NCBI GenBank assembly: GCA_041674345.1
Contig: JBAYVY010000002.1
Span: 1-39,455, forward strand
Direction: 5' to 3'
DNA length: 39,455 nucleotides
From: JBAYVY01 sp041674345
GTDB taxonomy: Bacteria > Planctomycetota > Phycisphaerae > Phycisphaerales > Zrk34
Positions 15,116 through 23,587 of the stretch are shown here, in pieces. The position numbers and the translations under genes were made by a program. Position 1 is the first letter of the stretch, and every line of letters starts with the position of its first letter. Below the pieces are notes generated by a model. That model had not been told where the DNA came from, searched no databases, and worked only from the letters and a program-made list of their open reading frames with translations.

Positions 15116-15213
15116 CTCCTGTTCGCAAAACTGCATGCCTCTGGCCCGATGGTCAGGGAGCAACCAGACAACCTTTTAGGAAAGGAAGATGGATTATGAC
15201 TCCTGTTCGCAAA
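15046..15213 (+). repeat. 84-bp tandem duplication at lacI / PEP-CTERM junction
   Basis: Units 15046-15129 and 15130-15213 are identical except at one base (G15084, A15168). The unit carries the 3' end of lacI, its stop, the AGGAAAGGAAG ribosome site, the ATGA overlap and the codons MTPVRK. Because 84 is a multiple of 3, the second gene gains an in-frame second start. Confidence 0.97.
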
Positions 15214-16044
15214 CAACTCGTAGGAACCGCGGCGATCGTCTTCGCATTGTTCCCCGCACTGCCTTCCTGGGCTGCATATGTGACGCAGACCGGGCCGGTC
15301 GTCCTGTCGGATGACTTCGAGGCCCCCGTCGGCCCCGGCACGGGTTACACCATTGGTCAATCGCCCGTGGATATCGGCCCATGGGGGGGCACAGCGGGAA
15401 CCACCGGCAATAACAACACGCAAGTCGTGGCCGGCAACGGGGGGCAGATGGCTCAACTAACGGGCGTGTACGACAAAGCCGCGGGAATGAACTACAGGGA
15501 TACGGCGGGAGGGGTCAAGGATTACTATTACGATTTTGATTACCTCCCCGGAATCGACACCGCCGTCAACAGGTATGGCAGCGGTCCCACTAAAAACATG
15601 GTGCTGTCCGACTCGGGCGGCGCCAAGAAGGTGTTGGAATTCGGTGTCACCGACGACAACGATCCGGCCAATCCCAATCGCTATTATGTGGTCGTCAGTA
15701 ACAGTACCACCCGAATCTACTATGGGAACACGGTCGTCGCCAATCAAGCGACGAAGGTTCAACTGTTCCTCGATAACACAGGTTCTCAGCAGTGGGCCTA
15801 TACCCTCTATCTCGATGGCCAGTTGCTGGCGAACGCCGTGGTGTTCGACACGACCGGTTCCGGCGCGGGGAAAGCGGATACGTTGGCGTTTCTGCTGAAT
15901 TGGCAGGACAGCTTCACGACCAGCATTGACAACTTTAACTGGCGAACGGACGGTTTCGCTCGCGCGATTCCCGAACCGACGGGGCTGGGCCTGATGGGCA
16001 TCGGCGCGCTTTGCATGGGGATTCGCCGCGGCATGATTCGTTAA
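15196..16044 (+). CDS. PEP-CTERM sorting-signal protein
   Basis: A 282-residue exported protein ending in a PEP-CTERM signal (IPEPTGLGLMGIGALCMGIR, then a basic GMIR), which in such bacteria marks proteins for processing by an exosortase and display at the surface. The N-terminus MTPVRKQLVG plus a hydrophobic core ending PSWA is a standard signal peptide. The mature part is beta-rich, with DDFEAP, and resembles secreted carbohydrate-associated PEP-CTERM proteins; the exact fold is not assigned. The start at 15196 is preferred. The ATG at 15112, 84 bases upstream, has the same ribosome site and overlaps the lacI stop, but would add 28 residues before the signal peptide. It lies in the lacI operon. 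Confidence 0.88.
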   Translation: MTPVRKQLVGTAAIVFALFPALPSWAAYVTQTGPVVLSDDFEAPVGPGTGYTIGQSPVDIGPWGGTAGTTGNNNTQVVAGNGGQMAQLTGVYDKAAGMNYRDTAGGVKDYYYDFDYLPGIDTAVNRYGSGPTKNMVLSDSGGAKKVLEFGVTDDNDPANPNRYYVVVSNSTTRIYYGNTVVANQATKVQLFLDNTGSQQWAYTLYLDGQLLANAVVFDTTGSGAGKADTLAFLLNWQDSFTTSIDNFNWRTDGFARAIPEPTGLGLMGIGALCMGIRRGMIR

Positions 16045-16130
16045 GTGCATTCCTCCTCATCGTGCCGCCTACCCGTGAATGGATAAGCGGCGCTTCGTCC
16101 TCGTCCATTCATTTCCACTCGGAGCAGTTT

Positions 16131-19100
16131 ATGTTGAAATCGCGGATGGTATGCGCCTTGGCGCTGCTTATCGGGTGGATCGCATCGTGTTCACTTGCCT
16201 TGGGGGATTCTCCGTTGGTGACTGGGCGGCAATGGGCCGAGGGGTTGACGTTTTATGCTGGTTTCAACCAACCCGACAAGGCCGACACCTCCGCTGGTGC
16301 GTCAGAGGTGGTGGGTGTACCGCTGGCCAAGTGCGAGGGGCGGATCGGTCCCGGCTTCCAGTGCGATGGTAAACCGGCTGTTTTTTATGCGCCTGGAAAT
16401 TTTTCCCTGGAACGCGGAACGCTTGCCTTCTGGATTCGCCCCGATGGCGAATGGCAGTCGGATGACCGGATCGGGGAAGTGTTCAACATCGTCAACTCCA
16501 ATTTCAAAATCCGGCATGATGCCGGAAAAAACATCCTGTTTTTCATGACCGGAACAAGCCGGCCCGGCGCGGGATTCGTCTGGGACTATGGCAGCACCTT
16601 GCCTGTGTCCAGCGTGCCGGCGAAACAATGGACCCACCTGACATTCACATGGGACGCGCAAGCGAATGTCAAAAAAATCTACGTCAACGGGAAACAGGTC
16701 AATGTCAACGCAACGCCGTGGATGAGATCGACCGGAAGCGGTCAATATGTCCAGATCGGCGAGAACACGCCGGGCGTGTATGACGAATGTGTGATCTACA
16801 ATCGCATTCTTGGCGACGAACAGATCGCCGCGTTGGCACAGGAGCCGGAGCAGGTGGCGGGTGTGCTGAAGGGGATCAAGATACCCACGGATGAAGCATG
16901 GATCGTGTACCCCGATTTGTATTTTTGGCCGAATGCCCAAGCCGCGTTGTTTTCACCGGGCCAGGATGTGGCGTTGCGGGTGCCGTTGAGCAATCGCACG
17001 CGGCAATCGCAGAAGGTTCAAATCGAGACGGTGCTACTGGACTTGTGGGACCGGCCGGTGAACAAGCCGGAAAGTCAGGAATTGGAACTGGCCGCGGGTG
17101 AGAAAACCGATTTGCCGCGGAGCTATCGGGCCGGGAACTACGGCTGGTTCAAGGTGCGGGTGAAAGTAAGCAGCGGCACATTCAGCCGCTTCCGGGATGT
17201 GGCGGCATTCGCGTGCATTCCCGAAGGCAATCCGCCGGCGGATACGTTTTTCGGCGCACATGTCAACGCCGGTTCCGACATGGCCCAGGTGTGCCGGCGA
17301 TGGGGCTTCGCGGCGAATCGAGTGCATGACATGACGCAATTCACTTGGTGGATGCGTATGCAGCCCAATCGGGGCACGTGGGCGATGCAAGGCGCGGATG
17401 TGTATCAGCGTTACTTGGATTTGGGGTATCACATCTACGGCGAATGGATGGCGACCCCCCATTGGGCGGTGGTTCAGCCGGACGGTTCGTCGCCTCCGCC
17501 AAACGCCGGCTATCCCAAGGGGTGGGTGCCGACCGACACCGATGCGCTTCGGACCTATGTTCGTGAAAGCATTACCCGCTTCCCGCAAATCACTGAATGG
17601 GACATTTGGAACGAACCCCATGTTTCAATGTTTTGGAACGGCTCGCCGGAACAGTACGTCGAAATGGCGAAAGTCATCTACGACGAAGCAAAGCGGACGA
17701 ATCCGAAACTCACCATCTATGCCCAGGGCAACCCCGGCACTGATGGGCCGTGGATTCGGAAAATGATGGCGAACGGCATTCTCTCCGCTTGCGACGGCAT
17801 GTCCTTCCACCAATACATCGGACCCGATACCACCCCGACCGAGATACGCAATCGCTTGGCCGATGCGCGACAGACGATGGCGCGCTATACCAGCAAAGAC
17901 GTTCAAACCATTCCGCTGGTCAATTCCGAATCAGGGATGACCCAACCCTTGTCCCTGTACGGCCTGGATTTTCCCGGCAGTCTCCCGGTGTATCGTCAGC
18001 CGCCGCTGCGTCACCATGATGCCGCGACCGCTTACATTCGTAGCTGGGTGCTTTGGAAGGCCCTGGGGGTGCGAAGTGTGTATTACTATCTGACATCGTG
18101 CCCCTCCCCGCCGTATCGCAGCGATTTCAGCGATTTTAGTGTGGTCGAACAGAACTTCTCGCCTCGTCCATTCGTCATCGCCCAGTGCATGCTCGCATGG
18201 CAACTGGACGCCGGTCGTTTTGAGACGGAGGTTCGCCGGATCGCCGATGGGTTTTACGCCGCCGTGTTTGAACGTCGTGACGGCCAATCCGTCGCGGTGA
18301 TGTGGACCGAAGATGATGCGGTGCTGAAAATGTCCGTCGCCGGGAATCATGCGTTTGATCTCATGGGCAATGCGATCACGGGGGATGACCTCACCCTCAC
18401 CAAAGAGCCAGTCTATCTGCACAGTTCCGAGTCGGCCCCAACGCTGGCAGAGCAATTGAAACACGCGGCGTTGACCATGATTCATGCCCCCACGCTTCAG
18501 TCTGATCCCCAGGGCACCGATCCCGAAACAGCCAAGGCCCCGGCTTCCATGGTCAGCGACGATGCCTTTACGCTGGTCAATGAACTGGGCCAGGCCCGGT
18601 TGCATCCGGTGGATATGGTGTCTGTCGTGAACACCTCGCTGCTGGACCAGCAGGCCGGAGATCGTCAGGGCGGCGCTCTGGATGAGGGGCCGTTCAACGA
18701 TCTGCGGATGTTGCAGCCCGGTCGTCACGTCTGGCTGGGCGTCCCCTTCGTGTTGTCCGGCAAAGCCAACACCGATCCGTCCGTGCTGACCCTCAAAGGC
18801 ATGACTTTTCCCACTGGCCCAGGCGAAGTGACCGTCAAAATCAATCAAGCCAGGGTGCGAGCCATCTTCTTCGCCAACATGGCCAATTGGGCGACCACCC
18901 ATAACATGAAGATCGCCGAGTATGTCGTGAATTACGCCGATGGTCGCCATGAAACATTGTCGGTGATTGTCGGCCAAAACATCTACAACTGGTGGTCGGA
19001 ACGTCAGCCCGGTGAATATGCCCGCGCCGTTGGTTTTCTGCACCCCGAACCCGCCGAACCCAAGCACCCCTATCGCTATGTCCATATCTGGTGCTGGGAA

Positions 19101-19199
19101 AATCCCCACAACGATCAGCCCATCGACTCCATCACCATTCGCAGCACAAGTTCACACGCCACTCTGTGCCTGCTGGGTATCACCGTGGGAACCTGGTAA
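16131..19199 (+). CDS. Secreted LamG-glycoside hydrolase (clan GH-A type)
   Basis: A 1022-residue exported protein with a signal peptide at 1-25. Residues about 35-235 are a concanavalin-like LamG domain (LTFYAGFNQPDKADTSAG, LAFWIRP, YDECVIYNRILGDEQIAAL). A TIM-barrel hydrolase domain follows. WDIWNEP carries E495 as the likely acid/base, and VNSESG carries E600 as the likely nucleophile, a spacing typical of clan GH-A (GH5/GH39-like). The C-terminal 200 residues are beta-rich (from DLRMLQPGRHVWLGVPFVL) and likely bind carbohydrate. ATG 16131 has GGAG upstream. The substrate is unread, and the family within clan GH-A is not certain. It sits with a PEP-CTERM and a prepilin-like protein under LacI control. 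Confidence 0.85.
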   Translation: MLKSRMVCALALLIGWIASCSLALGDSPLVTGRQWAEGLTFYAGFNQPDKADTSAGASEVVGVPLAKCEGRIGPGFQCDGKPAVFYAPGNFSLERGTLAFWIRPDGEWQSDDRIGEVFNIVNSNFKIRHDAGKNILFFMTGTSRPGAGFVWDYGSTLPVSSVPAKQWTHLTFTWDAQANVKKIYVNGKQVNVNATPWMRSTGSGQYVQIGENTPGVYDECVIYNRILGDEQIAALAQEPEQVAGVLKGIKIPTDEAWIVYPDLYFWPNAQAALFSPGQDVALRVPLSNRTRQSQKVQIETVLLDLWDRPVNKPESQELELAAGEKTDLPRSYRAGNYGWFKVRVKVSSGTFSRFRDVAAFACIPEGNPPADTFFGAHVNAGSDMAQVCRRWGFAANRVHDMTQFTWWMRMQPNRGTWAMQGADVYQRYLDLGYHIYGEWMATPHWAVVQPDGSSPPPNAGYPKGWVPTDTDALRTYVRESITRFPQITEWDIWNEPHVSMFWNGSPEQYVEMAKVIYDEAKRTNPKLTIYAQGNPGTDGPWIRKMMANGILSACDGMSFHQYIGPDTTPTEIRNRLADARQTMARYTSKDVQTIPLVNSESGMTQPLSLYGLDFPGSLPVYRQPPLRHHDAATAYIRSWVLWKALGVRSVYYYLTSCPSPPYRSDFSDFSVVEQNFSPRPFVIAQCMLAWQLDAGRFETEVRRIADGFYAAVFERRDGQSVAVMWTEDDAVLKMSVAGNHAFDLMGNAITGDDLTLTKEPVYLHSSESAPTLAEQLKHAALTMIHAPTLQSDPQGTDPETAKAPASMVSDDAFTLVNELGQARLHPVDMVSVVNTSLLDQQAGDRQGGALDEGPFNDLRMLQPGRHVWLGVPFVLSGKANTDPSVLTLKGMTFPTGPGEVTVKINQARVRAIFFANMANWATTHNMKIAEYVVNYADGRHETLSVIVGQNIYNWWSERQPGEYARAVGFLHPEPAEPKHPYRYVHIWCWENPHNDQPIDSITIRSTSSHATLCLLGITVGTW

Positions 19200-19227
19200 C
19201 CATTCGTTCCCGACCGGAGAACCACTT

Positions 19228-19980
19228 ATGAAGACTTCTCCAATCACCCCATCCGCGCAAGCCCCCATCCGTCTCGCATTTACCCTGGTGGAACTTTTGG
19301 TGGTGGTGTCCATCATCGCGCTGCTGCTGGCATTGTTGCTGCCGGCTCTGAATAAGGCACGGCAAGCCGCCAAATCCGTCAAGTGTGCCGCCAACACCCG
19401 ACAAATCGGTCTGGCCATGTTGATGTATGCTAATGATTTCAATGGATTCTATCCCGTCTATCACCAAACCATCGACGGTACCGACACCCGATGGGACGAT
19501 GGCTTGGCCAAGGCACGCTACCTCACCGGCAACTTCTTCCAATGCCCCACCGCCGCCCAATTCATTCCCATGCAGTTCTATCAAGAGGGCGGCATCACCA
19601 TCATCCACCAGAGCTTCCGACACTACGGTATCGATATTCATGGCATCGGCGGCGGCGGTCACAGCGGCAGCGTTTGGCCTCCCGTTCCCGTTCGCCAAAG
19701 CCGGATCGTTTCCTCCGCGACCAGCATCGCCCTCGGTGACAGCGATCCCGGCTATTTCCCGACTTCTCCCGTGTTTCAGCCGGACAACTTCGGTGCCAAC
19801 AACACCTACAGGCTCAGCCGCTTCTACCGCAGCGGCTCGTTTGGTGTCCCCGCCATTCGGCACGAGGAAGGCGGAAACTATCAATTCCTCGACGGTCACA
19901 CCGCTTGGTTCAGCTACGACCAGATCAATGCCGATTACAACCCGGACAAGCTAAATTGGTTTTTCTATCCATATCCATAA
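19228..19980 (+). CDS. Prepilin-like protein with H-X9-DG motif
   Basis: A 250-residue protein with a type IV prepilin-like N-terminal segment (AFTLVELLVVVSIIALLLAL, the F-T-L-x-E box). It is expected to be cleaved by a prepilin peptidase and held in the membrane by the following helix. The C-terminal part has H212-x9-D222-G223 in RHEEGGNYQFLDGH, the H-X9-DG motif of a large planctomycete family (often called DUF1559-like or H-X9-DG proteins). The ATG at 19228 has CCGGAGA upstream. It is the last gene of the lacI operon. Its role is unknown, but in such genomes many copies occur next to sugar-degrading and PEP-CTERM genes. Confidence 0.9.
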   Translation: MKTSPITPSAQAPIRLAFTLVELLVVVSIIALLLALLLPALNKARQAAKSVKCAANTRQIGLAMLMYANDFNGFYPVYHQTIDGTDTRWDDGLAKARYLTGNFFQCPTAAQFIPMQFYQEGGITIIHQSFRHYGIDIHGIGGGGHSGSVWPPVPVRQSRIVSSATSIALGDSDPGYFPTSPVFQPDNFGANNTYRLSRFYRSGSFGVPAIRHEEGGNYQFLDGHTAWFSYDQINADYNPDKLNWFFYPYP

Positions 19981-20091
19981 GGAACGGGACCGGAATAACT
20001 TCCCGGGATGATGGTTGAACAGGATTGAACCCGGAGGCCCGCGTCATCCGATAATCCAGGCATCCAGGACTGTCGGTGTGGTGTGCGGGAA

Positions 20092-21363
20092 TCAGCGATC
20101 ATTATCGTGGATTTCTTTGACGCTGACAGCGATGAGCGTTTGGTCATCCGAAGCCGAACCTGGACCGGTAAAACGCGATACCGCCTGCATCACGTCGGCG
20201 ATGGCTGCTCGCGGGCTCGGTGGAATCGGCAATTTTTTCAGAACCTGATCGAGCCGTCTGATTTCAAAACGATCGCCTTGAGGCGAGGAAGCATCGACAA
20301 TGCCATCGGTGTAAAACAGCAGCATATCGCCGCTCTGAAGGTGAACGGTTTGTTCATTGTATTGCGTCTCGAATTTGACGCCTAAGGGCGGCGAGTTGGC
20401 ATCGTCGAGTCCGACGACTTGATCGTGGCGGACGCTGACCAGACGAGGCGGGTGATGGCCCGCGGAAGAATGGATGAATTGACGGGTGTTGGCGTCCAGG
20501 ATGCCGCACACCGCCGTCACGAAAGCCCCGTGATCGCTCAGCCCCAGATCGCAGAGGTGGCGATTGACGTTCGCCAGCAAGAAAGCGGGGTGGGTCCACC
20601 ATTCAATTTCAAGTCGAACCGCGGTGCGGACCACCGCCATCAGGACCGCGGCGGGCGCACCTTTGCCGCTGACATCGGCGATCAGCAAGCCCAGCCGTCC
20701 GTCCGGCAGTTCCACAACATCGTAGTAATCGCCTCCGGCGTGATGGGCGGCGTGATAGGAAGCCGCGACCGACACGCCGGAGATAATCGGTACTGTGGAA
20801 GGCAACAACCAGCTTTGAACTTCCGCAGCCCGCCTCAATTCGCGGTCCAGCGCTTCGTGGGCTCGCCCCATTTCCTTCGCCAGCCCATGGGTCCGGATAG
20901 TCGTGTGAAGCAGCCCGCTCATCATGGTCAGTTCGCACAGGTCTTCTTCGCGGGGGGCGTCCCAGGGGCCGAGCAGAATCACCATGTCCGTCGCGGTTCC
21001 GTTTTCAAACAACGGAATGGCCATGAGGTTGCGTTCATCGCGCAACAAATCGGCGGCGGAATCATCGGGCGTCAACGACCAATCGGTCAATTGCTGAAAA
21101 ATGCCGTCGTACAGCAGACGCGACAGCAGGCCCCCCTTGCGAACATCCGCCGTTGGGCATGTCACGTTCGTGTCACCACAGGGTGTCACAGGTTGCCAAA
21201 CCCTGTAAAAAGGGGATGCCAGATCATGGCGGCAAATAACGAATGCGTGCTTGACGCCGAAACGATGGCGTACATAGCTGCGAAAGGCGTTCATCAACCC
21301 GTCGAGGTCCGTCACCCGGCTCAACGTTTTCATCACCGCCACCGTTGAATCAACATTCCACAT
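20092..21363 (-). CDS. SpoIIE-type Ser/Thr phosphatase with GAF-like domain
   Basis: A 423-residue PP2C-type phosphatase. The N-terminal half (about residues 10-160) looks like a GAF-like sensor, and a linker helix (about 165-190) precedes the catalytic domain. GGDYYDVV (210-217) with the metal Asp, IADVSGKGAPAAVLM (228 on) and the late SDDQTLIAV give the metal sites of SpoIIE/RsbU phosphatases. This class usually dephosphorylates an anti-sigma-factor antagonist in partner-switching control of transcription. No partner genes are visible. The start at 21363 (MWNVDST) follows GGGGAG. A GTG at 21429 would overlap the marR stop. It lies downstream of marR on the same strand, so it may be co-transcribed with it. 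Confidence 0.87.
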   Translation of the reverse strand: MWNVDSTVAVMKTLSRVTDLDGLMNAFRSYVRHRFGVKHAFVICRHDLASPFYRVWQPVTPCGDTNVTCPTADVRKGGLLSRLLYDGIFQQLTDWSLTPDDSAADLLRDERNLMAIPLFENGTATDMVILLGPWDAPREEDLCELTMMSGLLHTTIRTHGLAKEMGRAHEALDRELRRAAEVQSWLLPSTVPIISGVSVAASYHAAHHAGGDYYDVVELPDGRLGLLIADVSGKGAPAAVLMAVVRTAVRLEIEWWTHPAFLLANVNRHLCDLGLSDHGAFVTAVCGILDANTRQFIHSSAGHHPPRLVSVRHDQVVGLDDANSPPLGVKFETQYNEQTVHLQSGDMLLFYTDGIVDASSPQGDRFEIRRLDQVLKKLPIPPSPRAAIADVMQAVSRFTGPGSASDDQTLIAVSVKEIHDNDR

Positions 21364-21394
21364 ATCACAGCTTCTCCCCATCGGGGATCTAACG

Positions 21395-21874
21395 TCATTG
21401 TGTCGGAGTTGGGTGTCGGACGGATTCACACAGCACCTGTAGTGACTGAATGATCCGGCCGCGCTGTTTCGGCGAAAACTGCTCGAACTGGTCCGCGAGA
21501 CGCTGACGTGTCTGCGCCAGGGCGGTTTCCAGCAATTGGGAGCCGGAGTTGCTCAGACGCAGCCGAAGCTGCCGCCGGCTTCTGGGCAGGGGTTCACGGC
21601 TCACCAGCTTTCTGCACACCAGTGTTTCAACGGTGCGGGAGACGGTGGGGAGACTCAGCCCCAGATATTCGGCCAAAGCCGAGAGCGACGCATCGGGCTG
21701 GCGGCGGAGATAGGCCATGGCGCGGAACTGGGGCACGGATAATCGGGGGCCGCGCTGCCGATGCGCGGTCTGCTTGACGTGCTGCATGAGCACGGGGATG
21801 GATTCCATGAAGGTCTTGGCGCAATCCTCGGCGGATCGCCCCCCCTTGACAGTTGCCTGTGCTAAGTGTTTCAT
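21395..21874 (-). CDS. MarR-family repressor
   Basis: A 159-residue winged-helix regulator. The recognition region lies at about residues 55-115 (PDASLSALAEYLGLSLPTVS, then the basic wing SREPLPRSRRQLRLRLS). It has the usual MarR length with dimerising helices at both ends. It is divergent from an efflux operon (outer membrane factor, adaptor, MFS pump), the classical arrangement of drug-responsive MarR repressors, whose release by a phenolic or hydrophobic compound derepresses the pump. The ATG at 21874 directly abuts the palindrome ATACTAAGTAT, a probable operator. The phosphatase gene follows at 21363. Confidence 0.9.
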   Translation of the reverse strand: MKHLAQATVKGGRSAEDCAKTFMESIPVLMQHVKQTAHRQRGPRLSVPQFRAMAYLRRQPDASLSALAEYLGLSLPTVSRTVETLVCRKLVSREPLPRSRRQLRLRLSNSGSQLLETALAQTRQRLADQFEQFSPKQRGRIIQSLQVLCESVRHPTPTQ

Positions 21875-21885
21875 ATACTAAGTAT
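21875..21885. promoter_or_regulatory. Candidate MarR operator
   Basis: ATACTAAGTAT is an 11-base perfect palindrome around a central A, placed immediately before the marR start and between the divergent efflux genes. A second CTAAGT lies 11 bases away at 21862. A TTGACA (21846-21851) nearby is a possible -35 for the efflux operon, but no well-spaced -10 is seen. Confidence 0.5.
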
Positions 21886-21934
21886 GCCACGGATGTCCGA
21901 GCGGTTCAAGCCGTTCGTCGTTGGAAATTCGGCT

Positions 21935-23530
21935 ATGTCCCTTCTTAAAACATGTAGGATGAGTCGTGCGCAACGGCCTTGCGCCGCCGCACTCCTGTTC
22001 GCCGCCGCGGTCTGCGGGTTGGCCGGCTGCACGGTCGGCCCGAACTACGCCCCGCCCGAAGTGGCCGCTCCGCCGGCATTCGGTCGGCGGGCACCCGCCC
22101 CGCCCGCCGCAACCTCCTCGGCGGCGATCAGCACGCTGGACGCCGGGCATGCGCAGGTCGTTCAGTGGTGGACGACGTTGCAAGACCCGGAATTGAACCG
22201 GCTGATCGAACGCGCGGTCGAGGCGAATCTGGACCTGCGGCTGGCCGAGGCGCGTCTGCGCGAGGCGAGGGCGCGGCTGGCGGTTTCGCAGAGCGCCACC
22301 TTCCCGCAGGTGGACACGAACGCGGGATACACACGCAATCGCATGAGCGTCAACGCGCTGCCGATGGGGCCTGCGGCGGGTCCGGGCACGGCCATTCCAT
22401 ATGACTGGAATCTCTATCAACTGGGATTTGACGCTTCGTGGGAACTGGATTTGTTCGGAGGGGTGAGGCGAAGCATCGAAGCGGCGCAGGCCGATCTTGA
22501 AGCCGGTGAGGAGGATCGGCGAGCCGTGCTGGTGAGCATTCTGGCGGAAGTGGCGAGGAATTATGTGGCGATGCGCGGGCTGCAATATGAGTATCAGATT
22601 GTGCGGCGGAATCTGACGGTCCAGCGGGAAACGCTGGAACTGACGACCGACCAGCGGAACAAGGGAACGGCCACGCAACTGGATGTGGCCCGCGCCGCGG
22701 CGCAGGTGTCCACCACCGAAGCGGTTTTGCCGGGTCTGCAAAACCAGCAGTGGCAGGCGATGCACCGTCTGGCGGTGTTGCTGGGCACCGGGCCGGAGGC
22801 GTTGATCGAGGAATTGTCCACCGAGTCGCCGATTCCGGTTCCGCCGTCGCAGGTGGGTGTGGGGTTGCCGTCGGAGTTGTTGAGGCGCCGGCCGGATATT
22901 CGCCGCGCCGAGCGGGAATTGGCGGCTTCCACGGCGCGCATCGGCGTGGCGGTGGCCGATCTGTTTCCGAAATTTTCGCTCACCGGCTCGTTCGGTCTGC
23001 AAAGTTCGGACATCGGCGATCTGATGCACTGGACCAGCCGCGATTTTTCCATCGGGCCGGCGATGCGATGGCCGATTTTCGACGGCGGGCAGTTGCGGGC
23101 CGTGGTCCGGGTGCGAACGGCGCAGCAGGAACAGGCGTTGGTGCGATATCAGCAGACGGTGCTGACGGCGCTGAGTGAGGTGGAGGATGCGATCGTTGCG
23201 TATCAGACCGAGCAACAGCGACGCCAGTCGTTGCGTCAGACGGTCGCATCGAGCCAGGAGGCGGCGGACCTGGCGGATCAATTGTATCGGCAGGGTTTGA
23301 CCGATTTTCTCACCGTACTTGATGCGCAGCGATCGTTGTATCAGTCGCAAGATGTATTGGCCCAGAGCGACCGTGCGGTGACGATCAACCTGATCGCTCT
23401 CTACAAGGCGTTGGGCGGAGGGTGGGAGATGGAACGCCCCGCCGGCGGCGCGCCGGGCACGGCGGCCGGGGCGGCGGCGGGCCCCGCATCGGCAGCGCCG
23501 CACAAGATTGTGTTCGATGTCGGTCAATAG
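21935..23530 (+). CDS. NodT/OprM-type outer membrane factor lipoprotein
   Basis: A 531-residue outer membrane channel of the NodT/OprM (TolC-like) class. A lipoprotein signal ends in LAGC (Cys near residue 32 from this start), followed by TVGPNYAPPEV, a family signature. Long helices carry the repeated pattern seen in the two halves of TolC-like proteins, including LRRRPDIRRAERELAASTAR and LTDFLTVLDAQRSLYQSQD. The Pro/Ala-rich tail is variable. A start at 21959 (MSRAQRP), giving a 23-residue signal peptide, is equally possible; neither has a clear ribosome site. It is the first gene of an efflux operon with EmrA- and EmrB-like partners, under the divergent MarR. Confidence 0.92.
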   Translation: MSLLKTCRMSRAQRPCAAALLFAAAVCGLAGCTVGPNYAPPEVAAPPAFGRRAPAPPAATSSAAISTLDAGHAQVVQWWTTLQDPELNRLIERAVEANLDLRLAEARLREARARLAVSQSATFPQVDTNAGYTRNRMSVNALPMGPAAGPGTAIPYDWNLYQLGFDASWELDLFGGVRRSIEAAQADLEAGEEDRRAVLVSILAEVARNYVAMRGLQYEYQIVRRNLTVQRETLELTTDQRNKGTATQLDVARAAAQVSTTEAVLPGLQNQQWQAMHRLAVLLGTGPEALIEELSTESPIPVPPSQVGVGLPSELLRRRPDIRRAERELAASTARIGVAVADLFPKFSLTGSFGLQSSDIGDLMHWTSRDFSIGPAMRWPIFDGGQLRAVVRVRTAQQEQALVRYQQTVLTALSEVEDAIVAYQTEQQRRQSLRQTVASSQEAADLADQLYRQGLTDFLTVLDAQRSLYQSQDVLAQSDRAVTINLIALYKALGGGWEMERPAGGAPGTAAGAAAGPASAAPHKIVFDVGQ

Positions 23531-23587
23531 CAATGGCCCGATTCGTGCAACCGGGGCGTTGTCTGGCACAGGGCAAAGGATGTATGT

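Noticed and set aside
18967..19227. Upstream extension of the prepilin-like gene
   Set aside because: It overlaps the end of the glycoside hydrolase gene; the ATG at 19228 has a ribosome site and gives a short prepilin leader.
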